Source: Epiperipatus broadwayi
Taxonomy: Eukaryota > Onychophora > Udeonychophora > Euonychophora > Peripatidae
Direction: 5' to 3'
NCBI GenBank assembly: GCA_028023455.1
Contig: JAQFVV010000014.1
Coordinates: 2,237,336-2,301,335, forward strand
DNA: 64,000 bases
The notes beneath the pieces were generated by a model, which ran no database searches, was not told where the DNA came from, and saw nothing but the letters and a program-made list of their open reading frames with translations. The translations under genes and the position numbers were made by a program. Positions 48,132 to 60,336 of the stretch are shown one piece after another; positions within the stretch are counted from its first letter, which is position 1, and each line of letters begins with the position of its first letter.

Positions 48132-50091
48132 TGTAACCACCTGGTTACATGATGGTAGCAGCATAGTTGTGTGTGCATATGTCGGGGAAGATTTGAAGTT
48201 CTTACCGTATCTCCATATAGGGCACCACCAGGCTATTGGAACCTGGAAAATTTATATAGTAGGCAGATATGTACTGTTAAAGATCCAAATTTTATTTTAT
48301 ATTGACTGTCAACCCTAGTCACTAGCTCATGGAGCAGCAGAGATAAATAAAATATAAATTCTTATTAAAATATATTTTCAATATTAAAAAAATAAAAGAA
48401 GCCACTTCCAGTAATAACAAGAATTATTATTTTAGTCTAACTTTACTTTAGATTTTAATTTACAATTTAACTTTTATTTTAGAAGTTCGCACAGATGCAT
48501 TTATTAATATTTTATTAGAGAATAGACTACATAGATTGCATTTGAAAAGAAAATATTATATCATTGATTTAACCTTAGGTTAAAAGTTTGCAGTCAAACC
48601 AATGCTAATCCTTCTGATATATCGATGTATTCAATGCAGCATGAATACACCAGCACAATACCATACTGTCAGGAATGCACATCTGAACAGCATGGTTATA
48701 GAGAAGAAATTGCCTCTCGTCCAGTACAGGAATGTTACATCTGTCTGGCGAGAAGAACAATAAAAAAACTCCATAGGAAGGGATTGTGATCCTTTTTGCT
48801 GTCTTACTATCCCATTTCATAGGCTAAAGGGGAGCAGGGAATATGTCTGCTTCCAATGGTCAGTACAAAATGGCCCATGTGAAGTGTATCAGGTGATCCT
48901 GCATGTAGCAGATTTTCATACTACATTTACTAATTATACCAATGTATCCAATCGATTAACCCAATTTAACTACAAAACAAATAACCTAAGATTAACCCTC
49001 CCTTAATTAAACTAAAATAATTTTACAAATCTATGCAGCCCTTCATGCCCGACTTAAATTTAACATTTATTAAAAGTTTAACACAAAAAAAAATCGTAAT
49101 AAAAACGTAAAAGAACAGAAAAATTAATTAATGGAAATAATTTTTTTAAAAAAATACATTCAATAAAAATAATCATTAATAAATAATTTACATTGGTCAG
49201 ATAGGAAATTCAATTTCTATTAAATACTGAAAAGTTTTAGAATTTAGAGTTCTTATTGTTTTCAAATACTGGAAAGTTTTAGAATTAATGTTCATTAGAG
49301 TTCATAAAGTTCTTATGGTTTTAAAAAGTCCATGCTTAACAGTTGCTTGCAATTTGAATACAGTGTTAATTTCCCCGATGTCCTGGGAAAATCTGTATGC
49401 CATTGACCATTCCATTGATTCATCTGGAGGTCCCCTACCCCAGCTGGTATTTTATTGCCGGGCCTTGATGTCCCGGAGTCCTCAACATGGGAAAACGATG
49501 TCATTTTTTCTTTTCTTTCATAGAAAAACTGAAGGAATTGAAAGTGTGTTTTTCAATCCCTTCTTCAACCCTCTCTGACTTAACACATATCACACATCTT
49601 TATCCAATAATTTATTTCCAATCTTTTCCTTTTATATTAAACTTTCGGATCGAGTGGACATTACGTCATGATAATGATGATCCTTTCATTGAGGTCCATT
49701 TCCTGAGGGATTTTTTTATTGGCTATTCTGTTCCTATTGTTTTTCTCTTCTATCTGACCTTTAATTATACATTTTGAGATGCCCAAGGGCTAGTTTACTT
49801 TAACTAATTGAAAATAATCATTTCTATTTTACGCAATCACATTAAATAAATTATTGTACATTTTTTTTATCTTGAAATCTTTTAAGTTTTTTTTTCTGAA
49901 AATTTATTTTAAAATACTTTTTTTTTCTTTAATAGTTTTCTTTTAATAATTTTTCATCTGTGCGATTTTATACATATAAAGTTTAGATAACTTAATTTTC
50001 AATTTTTAAAAACAAATTTGTTTATTTGCAAACTTTATTTGTAATTTGTAATTTTACTTATAATAATGTAAGGGCATGTATGCCCGTTACA
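48132..50091. repeat. Dispersed ~2 kb repeat, copy 2 (palindrome at both ends)
   Basis: Related along most of its length to 20050-22021. The left end is the 18 bp near-perfect palindrome TGTAACCACCTGGTTACA (48132-48149) and the right end the 25 bp palindrome TGTAAGGG...CCCGTTACA (50067-50091). Overall TG...CA ends and a 1.96 kb length would suit a long solo LTR, but flanking bases give no 5 bp duplication; a DNA element with palindromic termini is the alternative. Internal open frames (48605, 49288, 49487) are not shared with the other copy, so the repeat is treated as non-coding. Confidence 0.75.
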
Positions 50092-50183
50092 ATATATATA
50101 TATAAAGGAAAGAAAAAGTAGAAATAAATACATGCCCGTTACAATATATATATATAAAGGAAAGAAAAAGTAGAAATAAAAAC
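50080..50183. repeat. 52 bp tandem duplication over the repeat's right end
   Basis: The segment beginning TGCCCGTTACAATATA is repeated almost exactly with a 52 bp period, at 50081 and 50133. It duplicates the last ~11 bp of the 2 kb repeat plus flanking DNA that contains (TA)n and AAAGGAAAGAAAAAGTAG. Confidence 0.9.
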
Positions 50184-50459
50184 AAATATAATTTTTTGTA
50201 GATATTTTTCTACAATTCCTGGAATAAAAATATTAGGTTAAATAACTGAATTTTTTTAAAAAAATCATTATAAATTAAAACATTTAAAAGGTCTAAATAA
50301 GTTAATATTGTAATTCTGATTTTGAATTTAAAAACAAGCATCATTTATTTTGGAAATAATGGTTGTATACATTTCTTTTATCTATTTGTAAAAATCTTTG
50401 TAGATTAAAAATTCTAGAGGATTAAAGTAAAAACATGTAGATCATACCTGTGGTAAAAT

Positions 50460-51240
50460 TTCAGAGTTGCTTCCAAAAGTAGCTTGTAATTAAAAATGAT
50501 TTGAAAAGATTAAAACTGATATTAATCAAGATAAAGATTGGACACAAAAACTGTTTACAGTTACAGTGTTTTTATCACCTCAAGATTAAAAATGATTAGA
50601 CAGATTGAAAACAGCCTGCAATGTGTTTTTATCATCTCAGATGGTTCTATAAAAGGGCTGTTAAAGAAATATCAGTTCAGTTTGGTTTGCAATTTCTGTA
50701 AGAACTGGCCAGAAGAGTCTGGTTTTAATATTTTGAGAGGCAGTGGTTGAATAGGCCAGCTGCAAAGTTTGGCTTGTAATTTTTGTAAGATCTGGCCAGA
50801 AGGCTTGGCTAATAATTGTTTTGAAAAGCAGAATATCGAGCTGCAGAATTAGATAGCAGAGTTGGACAAAGCTCCCATTTAAGATGTAGGTGAAGTCAAG
50901 ACAGGAGATCTAGCAGCAGTATACAATTTAATACTGGAGTTTGAATTCACATGGAGGGTAATGACCCATTTTTTGTGTTGAAATTTATAGCCTTAAAAGT
51001 GTTATGGAAAACAGTTTGCTGGCCTGAAGCTTATCAAACCCTAAAAAGAAGGAAGATCATGGCATGCCAACAAATTACCTGAATTATACTTTCCCAATGC
51101 TACCAATTATCTGAACTGGTCCCCATCAAGAGAAACCATCAGTTACTGAAGAAATAATTATATGTATGCTGATGTATCTAAAAGCAGAGAAGCACAGATA
51201 AATGTATATACTACAGCTGGTGGTGAGTAGCATTATACAT
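50460..51240. other. Unclassified block with internal ~85 bp degenerate tandem repeat
   Basis: GTTTGG-TTG-AATTT-TGTAAGA-CTGGCCAGAAG occurs at 50680-50743 and again at 50766-50830, with a weaker related phrase at 50465-50510. The block is less A+T-rich than its surroundings, and GGTGAGTA at about 51222 could act as a splice donor. It could be a non-coding exon or an old repeat; the 70-codon frame at 50538 is not convincing. Confidence 0.35.
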
Positions 51241-54200
51241 AATAATGAAATTTTAAATAATTTCCTAGTAAAATGATTTTTATAACTGATAGATATATAT
51301 AAAATGATATTAGTTTAAAATTGTTTATTAAAGGAGAAAAAAGATTTAAATCTATATTTTTAAAAGTAAAAAAAAACTTATAATTAAAGTCAACCTATGA
51401 TCATGTGATATATATAGAGAGAATAATTTGAAATTTATATTTTAAAAGAAAAAAAAGCTTTTCAGAAAATATTTTAGACTATGAAAGAAAAAAGAGACAT
51501 TTTAAAATATGTTGATAATTAGTCAATCAAAACAGTTACCATTGAAAACTGACTATTTTGTAAAAAAAAAAAAAAAAAAAACTGTAATCATCAAAGAGTA
51601 AAACTTGTTATTAAAATAAATGAACTTTATATATGTTCAATATTGAATCAATTATGAAAATATAATATTATTGTAACAAATTAAAATAGGTAAATGTCAG
51701 TGTGTGAATACACACACACGTATATATATATTACATCTTATCTTATAAAAAGGAAAATGAACTTTTGCTATTATCAAATGTGATAGAAAATGAAATTCAT
51801 TTATATAATTAATCAATTATTGTACTGCACATATGTGTGCAGACTATAGATATGTGTTTTGAGTTAACTTATTGGGACATATATGTAAACTCATGTGTTT
51901 GGTGTCTACCTTGGCTTCTCTTTACTGATTTATGAAACAAATGCTTTCTGTCCATGTATCATAAACATAATGACTCACTTTAATCTGTATTATACTTAAT
52001 ATTAAATTTATCCCTATCACTACAGGATTTCCTAATAAACTATATTCCTGAACCACTAATTGTGTATCAGAACACTGTATAAATCTTTAAAAAACATTGT
52101 AGATAAATACTATACATATTTTCTTAAAATAATATCCAAACTTCTTAGCATAGCATATCTGGGACACCAAGAAGATTAAAGTAAAACAAACAAATGGTTT
52201 ATGATATACAACTTATCATAAGTACACTTATGTTAATAACTTTTAACTTGTTCAGAGATCAATTATTTATACATTTTATAATCATATGCAGATTATAATA
52301 ATTATATTCACATCTCTGTAAATTAATATTATATGAATATAAACATAATAAATATTATATTTATTTTACCTGAATTTTGGTTTGCATTATTAAATACCAA
52401 TATCTTATATTAAACCAAGGTAAATTAAAGTTTTCTTAATCATATGTTATTATTGATGATCCATTAGTTGACATAACTTCTAGATATTACAGAATCATAA
52501 GAACAAAAAAAGCAATAAAATTTTAAATTGTTTTTCTTTTTTTATCTCAAAAAATTCTAAAAATATTTCAGTCTTAAAACTATTAAAATATTAATAATAA
52601 TTATAAATTCTAATATTAACCTAAAGACTATATTATATTACAATAAGTAAAAAAGTTTTCTTTCATTCCAGTGAACTGAATCAAAGGGGAAACACTAATT
52701 TCTATGATGACCAGTTGACTTGAACAGAGATAGTTTTTTCTCTCTCTCTTTCTCCTCTCCATGCTTTTTTACTGTTATTTGCAGCATAAATAAAAAACAT
52801 GAAAGAAATCCAAGAGAATTGTTAATTATCAATAACAAATAAAAAGTTATTGTAATAAAAATTCATTCTTCTTATATCATTGATAAAAATAAGTCTCACT
52901 AAGTTAATAAATAGGCATTTATTATTTAATAATACAATTATTGAATTTTAAAAGTTTCCTTTCTTTCATCATTAAAATATTCACTGCAAAATTATCCAGT
53001 TCTAAAAAGTTTTCAAAATCATTCACTTTAAATATATTAATAATTTCACTAATGTTGCTAGTAGACTTATAAACTTTTAGAGTTCTCAAAATTAATCACA
53101 TTTAGCATGTTAATAACTTTAATAATACTTGTTAATAACATTATAAAATTCTAGAGCTTTTATCATATTAAATCAATTACAAATTATTACTCAAGCAGAA
53201 TAACAGTTAGTAAATACATTTTTATTAAAAATTAATCAGTAATATATTTTTCCTCATAAAATTATTATTCTGCTAAAGTCACTCATAAATTTAAAATAGG
53301 AAAAGTAAGTAGCTTTTCTAGATAAAAATATTTTTATTACTGTTAATTGTTAAAGTTAATAAAATATTTTCTCTACCATTCAGCATATGAACATGAATAA
53401 ATATAAATTCCTTACATATCTTTTGTGTTGTTCTGAAGCAAAACAGTTTGTTATATGGCAAAGTTTTTTAACGAAATGCATTTTTATCTTCTGAAATTGA
53501 TTTATTCTTTCCATTACCATAGATTCCTAGTTTTCTTGTACAGTACACCAATGAGCAAAATTTATTTTTTATTCCTTGTTGAAATGTTTATCTAAACTTT
53601 TGAAAATACTTTCCATGGTGTTATAAGTTATTGTTACTACTCTTTAAAGACAAAATAATAAAATTTAAAATAAATTTAGACTTAGATTTGGAAAATAAAA
53701 AGGAATGCAGTTGTATTCCTCGGAAAATCTCTTGATTTCATTCTCTTCACATCTGCTCACCTGTATTTAAAGAAAAAAAATTCCAATATCTAATTGGTCA
53801 ATTAATTCCAGACACCTGCTAGAATTTACATATTAATTATTTTTGTCTAATCTTTTAAATATTATAATGAATATTTTAAATAATATATGTTTTAAATTTT
53901 AATAATGTAACATTTTAATATATATTTTAATAAAAAACACTTTTAATTTCAACATAAATTTGGAAACAAAAATTTATCATTTATGCTACTATAATAATTA
54001 TTTTTGATACTTTTATAAAATTGATACAGTTAAATGAAATGTAACATTTGACTTATACAAGTAATAAATCAAGTTAAGAACAATGAAGTAAAATTTAATT
54101 AATTGTTACATGAATGTGCGTGCACACATATCACCACACATTTCATTTTCATTTATTTCCTTATTATTTAAATAATTTAAGATAATAATTAAATAACAAT

Positions 54201-54350
54201 TTTAAATTAGACTATTAATAATTACAAAAATAGTAACTTTAATCATTATGGCTGCTGTTTTAAAATTATATGATTTTAATAATTATTTACTTTTACCTGA
54301 CAATAAATAATACTTGATCTCAATTTTATTATGTAAATTAAATTATATTG
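51241..54350. other. A+T-rich spacer, nothing recognised
   Basis: Contains a poly-A run near 51563, a CT-rich patch near 52735-52760 and no frames of note. Confidence 0.45.
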
Positions 54351-54358
54351 CTTTAAAG

Positions 54359-54889
54359 CAGTGGTCTTCAACCTTTTCATACCTGCGGACCGGTAAAAAT
54401 AAGGATAAGGTTCCGTGGACCAGCAAAAATAAGGATAGGATTTCGCAGACCGGCAGAAGTCTATAAATAAATTTTCTTAAAGATAAGCATAATTGTTATA
54501 TCTGATCAAAACAACAATGTTAAATGTATAAGATAAAGTTTTATATATATATATGGAGTTTATATAATAAAAAACTTTTTTTTAAATTTTTTTAGAAAAG
54601 TAATAAAAAATTTAATTCTACCCCCCCCCCCCCATAAACATCTGTGATAACTAGAAAAACAAATTAATTTATGAATGATTGATTAGATTTTGTTTTTGTT
54701 TTGTTTTCTTTTTTTTTTAATTGAGTAAAAATGAGATGAAAAAATAAATAAAAATTGGCTATATTAATTAAAAGTTTAAACTCTTATTATTTATTATTAC
54801 AAACTTTTTACTGCCCGTCTAGCACGCAGACCTGCAGAAAAGTTCCACGGCCCGGCACCGGACCGCAGACCAAGGGTTGAAGAACACTG
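54359..54889. mobile_element. hAT-type MITE (531 bp)
   Basis: Terminal inverted repeats start CAGTGGTCTTCAACC on the left and end GGTTGAAGAACACTG on the right, with a G+C-rich inner part (GCGGACCGGT / ACCGGACCGC). An 8 bp target duplication, CTTTAAAG / CTTTAAAA, flanks it at 54351-54358 and 54890-54897 with one mismatch. CAG...CTG ends and 8 bp duplications are hAT characters. The interior has no transposase; it has a ~40 bp direct repeat near the left end (AAAAATAAGGATA twice) and a 13 bp poly-C run at 54621-54633. It would depend on a hAT transposase from elsewhere. Confidence 0.88.
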
Positions 54890-54897
54890 CTTTAAAA

Positions 54898-57800
54898 GTA
54901 AATTAACTTAATTTTAATATTGAGGAAACAGTGTATCTTAACCTATACCATAAATTAAATATGTTTTAACTAGCTATTACATGAAATTTAAATTTTTTTA
55001 TGAAAATTGACTATTATTCACATCCATATAGTAATATAGCAAAATAGAAAAGCTTCAATATATATAAAGATTTCTATTTATATTTTGTAAATTAAAAAAT
55101 ATTTTTAAATGCATAATGTCTATTTTATAAGTTGGAACATTTTACATTTTTTAAATTGAAAGACTTGTAAAATTTTAGGCTTTTGATACTATATGAATTT
55201 ATATGGATTTTTGATATTTTTATTGTAATAATTTATACATTAATGTTTAGATTTTTTATTTTATATATCTTATGTTGAAAGATTTTTAGGTTATTTTGTT
55301 ATATGTGTTAAATTTATACACACAACTTTTTTGCTATGGTATACATGTTTTTAGTCTTACACTCATTTAAGAATACACCATTGAAAGTTAGTAGTTTTAA
55401 AATGTTCAGCAGTAACTAATTGATTTTATAATTAAATTGATTTTTAAATTGCACATTATGTATCATATTGATGTATGGGGCTTCATTATTTTATAGTATA
55501 ATTTCAAATTTGAGAGTGAGAATATATTTTATTAATGGAATTGCAAGTAATAGAAAACTATTGGCAACTATGATCACATATCATTTGATTCTAATACTAT
55601 GCTTTTTCCTATATTGCTTATGTTTAAGATAGAAAGCAACACGCACAGAAGAGAAAATAAATAGTTTCACTTAGCAAATATTTATATTTTGCGAATGCTA
55701 AAAAGTAGTAAATTACTGAGTTTGATGCTAAGTTTTATGCTAGAAATGACTTGCAATTAAAAATTCCTTTGACAGCTATCGTCAATTTTGGGTGTTTGTT
55801 CTGAATTTTTATATTGTTTTGTATTAATTGATGTTATGATAAAGTTTTGACTTTTATAACTTTTTTTTTTCCAAATGTGAGTTACATTTTAAAAATAAAA
55901 AAAAAGCTATCATGATTATCACTATATTTATTTTCATTTTAGGATTGACTACCTAAACAAAGTTCACTGATTAAAATATGAGATGTATGATGGGGAAAAT
56001 ATAGAATTTTTAATTGCATTTGATAAAAGAAATAATGTAATTGGTTATAAGAATTATTTAAAACTAAGAATAATTTGGACCTTCCATGTATTAGAAATGT
56101 TTATATATAATCAAAATATTCAGTTTATCTGAAACAAAGTTTAATTATAGACTAGAGAATATAGAAAGATTTATATTATACTAGTATTTGAAATGAGAAA
56201 ATGAAAAAAAAATCACTTTAGAACTTTTTTTTATCATTCAAAAAAAAATATAAAAACATATAATCAAAATATAAACTTTTTTGATAAAAAGATGATTAAG
56301 GTCTTAAAAGACTCCAAAGCATTTTCTTTTTTAACATTTTTAATCAAAATTATATTTGTATATTGCCCTTATTTAAGAGTTGACTATTTCTTATAGACAG
56401 ATTGTTTTCTTTTCTTTTTTAAACACAATTTATTTTAATCCCTTCATAAAATCACTATTAAAATCATTGATATAAAAAGAGAATATTTTCTTATAATTCG
56501 GTAATAATTTTTGCACAGAAACAAAATAAATATTTAAATAAAAGGTAAAAGTCAAAACAGACCTTAAATTATTCCCTCACTACTATATGGTAACAATGAA
56601 GAAGTTAATACTAGACAGACTTTAAATTAACAAGAAGAGAACGTTTAAGTAGTTATCTAACTTTGGTTACCATCTATCTAACAATATATTGATTTTGTTT
56701 CATTTCTGGCCAGTATTGCATAGTTAGTTAAATCGGCTTTAAGCTGGGTACTTGAATTAAAAATCTTAAGCAGATGTGCCATTTTTTCACTATGTGGTTT
56801 TTAAAATTATATATATATATATTGTAACATTACAATTAAGAAACTGTAAAAACTTTTTGGCTTTGATTAATTTAGTTTTTATAGTTAAGTAAATGTATTT
56901 GTCACTTTCATTTGATTAAAGAATATAAAATATAGTCATATTATATTCAAGTAGTTTCTCATCTTAATGTTTATAAGGGATATAGTAATCATAAATTATT
57001 TTTGAATAGATGTATAAGCTGATTTTTATGATAAACTTCTAAATTTTGCATAAAGAAAGTAGACAATTATATAGAGCAAAAGAAATATTACACACCTAAA
57101 ATTAATAATTCAAAAATTGAAATAAATAATAGAATTATGGATACAACATTATATTTTAAGCATATGTAGAATCAACAGCCATTACATTTTATATGTTGTG
57201 TGATTGTGTGTGTGTCTATGTTTACTCGTTTAAGTGTAAAAAAAAAAAATAGATTTTATGTAATAAAGATTGATTTTAATTTACCAAAAATATATTTAAG
57301 TGATAATTATTTATTAAAAAGTCAATCTTAATGTGAGAATAAATATCTGGGAGATTTTAGATTTTATGATTCATTTTTTATATATTTAAAAATATTGAAA
57401 ATTGTTTTGTCTTGAAATCTGAAAATGAAAGTCTTTACCACTTTTATTTTAAAAAATCTTAACTTTAATATTTTGAGTGCAAAATCTATGGCAACTTTCC
57501 TGGAAAAACCCAGAAACTCTAGTACATGATGAAGAATATTACATAACTCAGACATCATGTGATTATCAGTATAAAAGAGAAATCATGGGAAAATTAAAGT
57601 CTACAAAAATTTTCAATGCTTGTAGGACATTAACCAATCCTAACTTTTAAATGACCATTTTGTTTTTCATCAACATGATAGCAAACTGAAATTTTAAACT
57701 AGGCAACTGCTAAAAATATAATAGATAAATTGACTAATGGAATTGCTAACTCATTATTACCAAATCACTGGATTTGTCAATTGAATAACACTGATAAATT

Positions 57801-58380
57801 TTGGAAGAATTGTATTTCTAAATTTAAAACAAGTTGCTGGACATATTTTCTCATAAGATATTATAAAAGTAATTGGTATTTTCATTACATGTAAGGATAT
57901 TGTAAGTCTCTAGAAAATGGATTAGTCTCTTCATCAGTTATAAAAGAAAAATATATTTGAATAATAGTATTTTTAAAAGTCAAAAATGCTTCATACAAAC
58001 TTGCTACTATAGAATGAATTTGAATTTAAAAATTAAAGATCATTTTTACTAATGGATAATAAACTTTACTTCATCAGCAATTAATCTTAATTATAAAACA
58101 TACTTTGAAATAATGAAGTGTTGAATGCTGAATATTTTGGATATAGTAAAATCTGGTAACAGAATTAAAACTGCTATCTACAATGAAACTACAAATGTTT
58201 GTTTAATATTGAACATAATTGTATTTAGGATTATCCATGCATAAAATATGAATATTCAACAAGTATAATATATTTATCCAGAAATATTTTCAAATGTTAC
58301 TTATAAATTACAGATTGAATTATTCTTACTTAAAGTTTTGAAATAAGAAACATTAGTTCTGAAGATTTTATTGTTAAAGG
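54898..58380. other. A+T-rich spacer, nothing recognised
   Basis: Short (TA)n tracts, for example near 56807, and a 64-codon minus frame at 57364 that lacks motifs. No gene was seen. Confidence 0.45.
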
Positions 58381-58399
58381 AAACAAGAGTATACAGATT

Positions 58400-58470
58400 A
58401 TTATAAAACCCTGAGAAATTTATTTTCTTAAATATTATTATTATAAAGCCCTGAGAAATTATTCTATTGA
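58400..58470. repeat. Short local duplication
   Basis: ATTATAAAACCCTGAGAAATT and ATTATAAAGCCCTGAGAAATT-type phrases occur about 40 bp apart, a small local duplication without further meaning visible. Confidence 0.7.
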
Positions 58471-58670
58471 ATATTTATGATTTTATTAAAATCCATAATA
58501 ATTTGCAAGTTTAAGAGATTGTAAGATGCACTTTCATGTTTCAACCAACTGGTCATTTTCATGTCTCAACCAATTGCTCACTTTCTTTTCGCAACTGTGA
58601 GTGCATTTATCTTACTATTTTTATGATCATTACAATCAATGAATAATGATCTATTTTTTTAAGTTACAAT

Positions 58671-58765
58671 ATATGTTTATGAACTCTTAATAAATGATAA
58701 ATTGTAAAAAAATGTAATATATATATATATATATAATTTATCAATTGATTAAGAGTTTATAATAT
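58671..58765. repeat. Imperfect palindrome around a (TA)n core
   Basis: Arms reading TTATGAACTCTTAATAAATG...AAATT and AATTT...CAATTGATTAAGAGTTTATAA face each other across a (AT)n tract at about 58716-58734. This resembles a small, decayed palindromic MITE. Confidence 0.55.
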
Positions 58766-58849
58766 TTTTGCAACATTATGGTCATATAATTTACTGAAAA
58801 ATGACTATAAGAAATGATATATATATATATAATATTATGTTCTGAGTTG

Positions 58850-59198
58850 TTATAAATAATTTATCTGCTCTTAATGTCCAGTATTCAAAAATTTATGAAA
58901 AGATTGGTTCTCTTATTGTGCTCTATGTTGCTATGTTGTTATATAAAGGATTGTTAGAGAAGAAAGTATTAAATAGATACATACATTAATTTAGAGAGCA
59001 GGGATATTGTCCTCCACTTTAAAATTTTGCAAACAAAGATCCAGGCAATAAATATGGAAGATAGTGGATCTGATCTCTAGCCTACCCACAATGTTTGATA
59101 ATTTTTTCTAATAAGAGAATGGCTTTCTTGTTGAGCTCTATATTGTTATATAGAAGATATCAGGAACACATTCAGCTAGGGTAGTAAATGTTAAATCA

Positions 59199-59200
<2 letters not shown>
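58850..59200. repeat. Imperfect ~200 bp tandem duplication
   Basis: Two stretches, at about 58895-58985 and 59105-59200, share TCTTATTGTGCTCTATGTTG versus TCTTGTTGAGCTCTATATTG and similar downstream sequence (AGTATTAAATAGA / AGTAAATGTTAAATC). The duplication is old. A (TA)n tract follows at about 59201-59230. Confidence 0.5.
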
Positions 59201-59233
<33 letters not shown>

Positions 59234-59491
59234 TTTTAGATATATATATATATATTTATAAATGCATCTCTATAAATTGTATTTACATTTATAATCACAA
59301 ATGTGCAATTATTCTCATATCATTTAATATTAAACAGTATAGTTTTTTTTAAGTTTTAATGATGTTTGTTGCTATTTAGTCTTTACTTATGAATATATTT
59401 TCATTATAGAATGATACTATGAAGAAATTTAACTATTCATTATTATCTTCTGTCATTATTTTGTAGTTGTTGTGATATGGTTATTTAAAAC

Positions 59492-60336
59492 CAGGGGTTA
59501 CCAGAGTGGTCAGTATCGACCCCCTGGGAGTCGATATAGTATTATTGGCAGTCGATATGGACTAGGAGATCCATGGAAAAATTGATTAAAAAATCACAAA
59601 TATAATTACTGTATATATATATAATGTTTTTGAATGTTGTTTCAATGAATTTAATACCAGTTTATTTACCAGAAAAAATAACACAACTCACCATAGCTAT
59701 CCGTCTATGTGGAAAACAGCAAGGGCCAGCAGAAATTTGCCGAGCTTGTGCTCTGGTTACCCAAAACATAGCTTACAGTGTAGTATATATCAAACATCCA
59801 CATTATACTGATGTTATTCACCTCTCTATAGTCGTTTTTATGCGACCATTTATTTAATATTTCACATGAGGAAAGATTAAATTACTATGTATTAATATCT
59901 GCTGACCAGCTTCATTTTTGTTATTATTTATAGGACCCTAATTCTGCAATGGCAGCTTCAGTTTCTAAAAATAAAAATAAAGTCGACAATATTTATTGGA
60001 TTATTTGAAATTTGAATTTATTCCTTCACAATAAATGAAACGTTACCTATGTATCCTCTCTGTGAGAAAACTTGTACAAATGATTCAATGAAACCAGCTA
60101 AAATGATCATCTTGAGAGAGTTCATTCTGATAAAAAGGATAAAGATCTTGATTTGTTTTAAAAAACCTAAAGAAAAATTTGCAACATAACCCCAAATTTA
60201 AAAAATTTTAAGAAGCCGTCAGCTATAGCTGAAATTGAAGGTGAATTAAATCATTAAAATAAATTTTGTGGGAGTTGATAAGAGATTTCGAAGATTTTTA
60301 ACAGATCGATGATCAAAAAAGTTTGGCGATCCCGTT
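59492..60336 (+). mobile_element. Internally deleted hAT element with BED-domain remnant
   Basis: The left end reads CAGGGGTTACCAGAGTGG followed by CGACCCCCTGGGAGTCGATA, typical of hAT elements related to ZBED/SCAND3-type transposases. The right end reads GGGAGTTGATAAG... to GTTTGGCGATCCCG, a decayed counterpart. Between them lies only the N-terminal BED zinc-finger part of a transposase; the catalytic RNase H-like and dimerisation domains are deleted. An exact 8 bp target duplication could not be confirmed, and the right boundary is approximate. Confidence 0.7.
59949..60170 (+). pseudogene. hAT transposase N-terminus (BED zinc finger), broken
   Basis: ATG at 59949 opens MAASVSKNKNK; after a frame change comes RQYLLDYLKFEFIPS (about 59983-60027), matching the (R)xY..YLKFGF stretch before BED fingers of ZBED5/SCAND3-like transposases. 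CEKTCTNDSMKPAKM follows at 60061-60105, then in a further frame HLERVHSDKKDKDLDLF (60108-60158). These give the C...H-x4-H zinc ligands and the NDSMKPAK signature; the first Cys of the finger falls in another frame. At least two frameshifts and the loss of the remaining protein make it non-functional. Confidence 0.75.

Noticed and set aside
49288-49777. Two overlapping 96-codon plus-strand frames in repeat copy 2
   Set aside because: The corresponding part of copy 1 near 21400-21700 has no matching frame, so they are not conserved coding sequence.
59624-59857. 77-codon open frame inside the hAT element
   Set aside because: It lies in the 5' non-coding part of the hAT remnant, ahead of the recognisable transposase start at 59949, and does not resemble a transposase.
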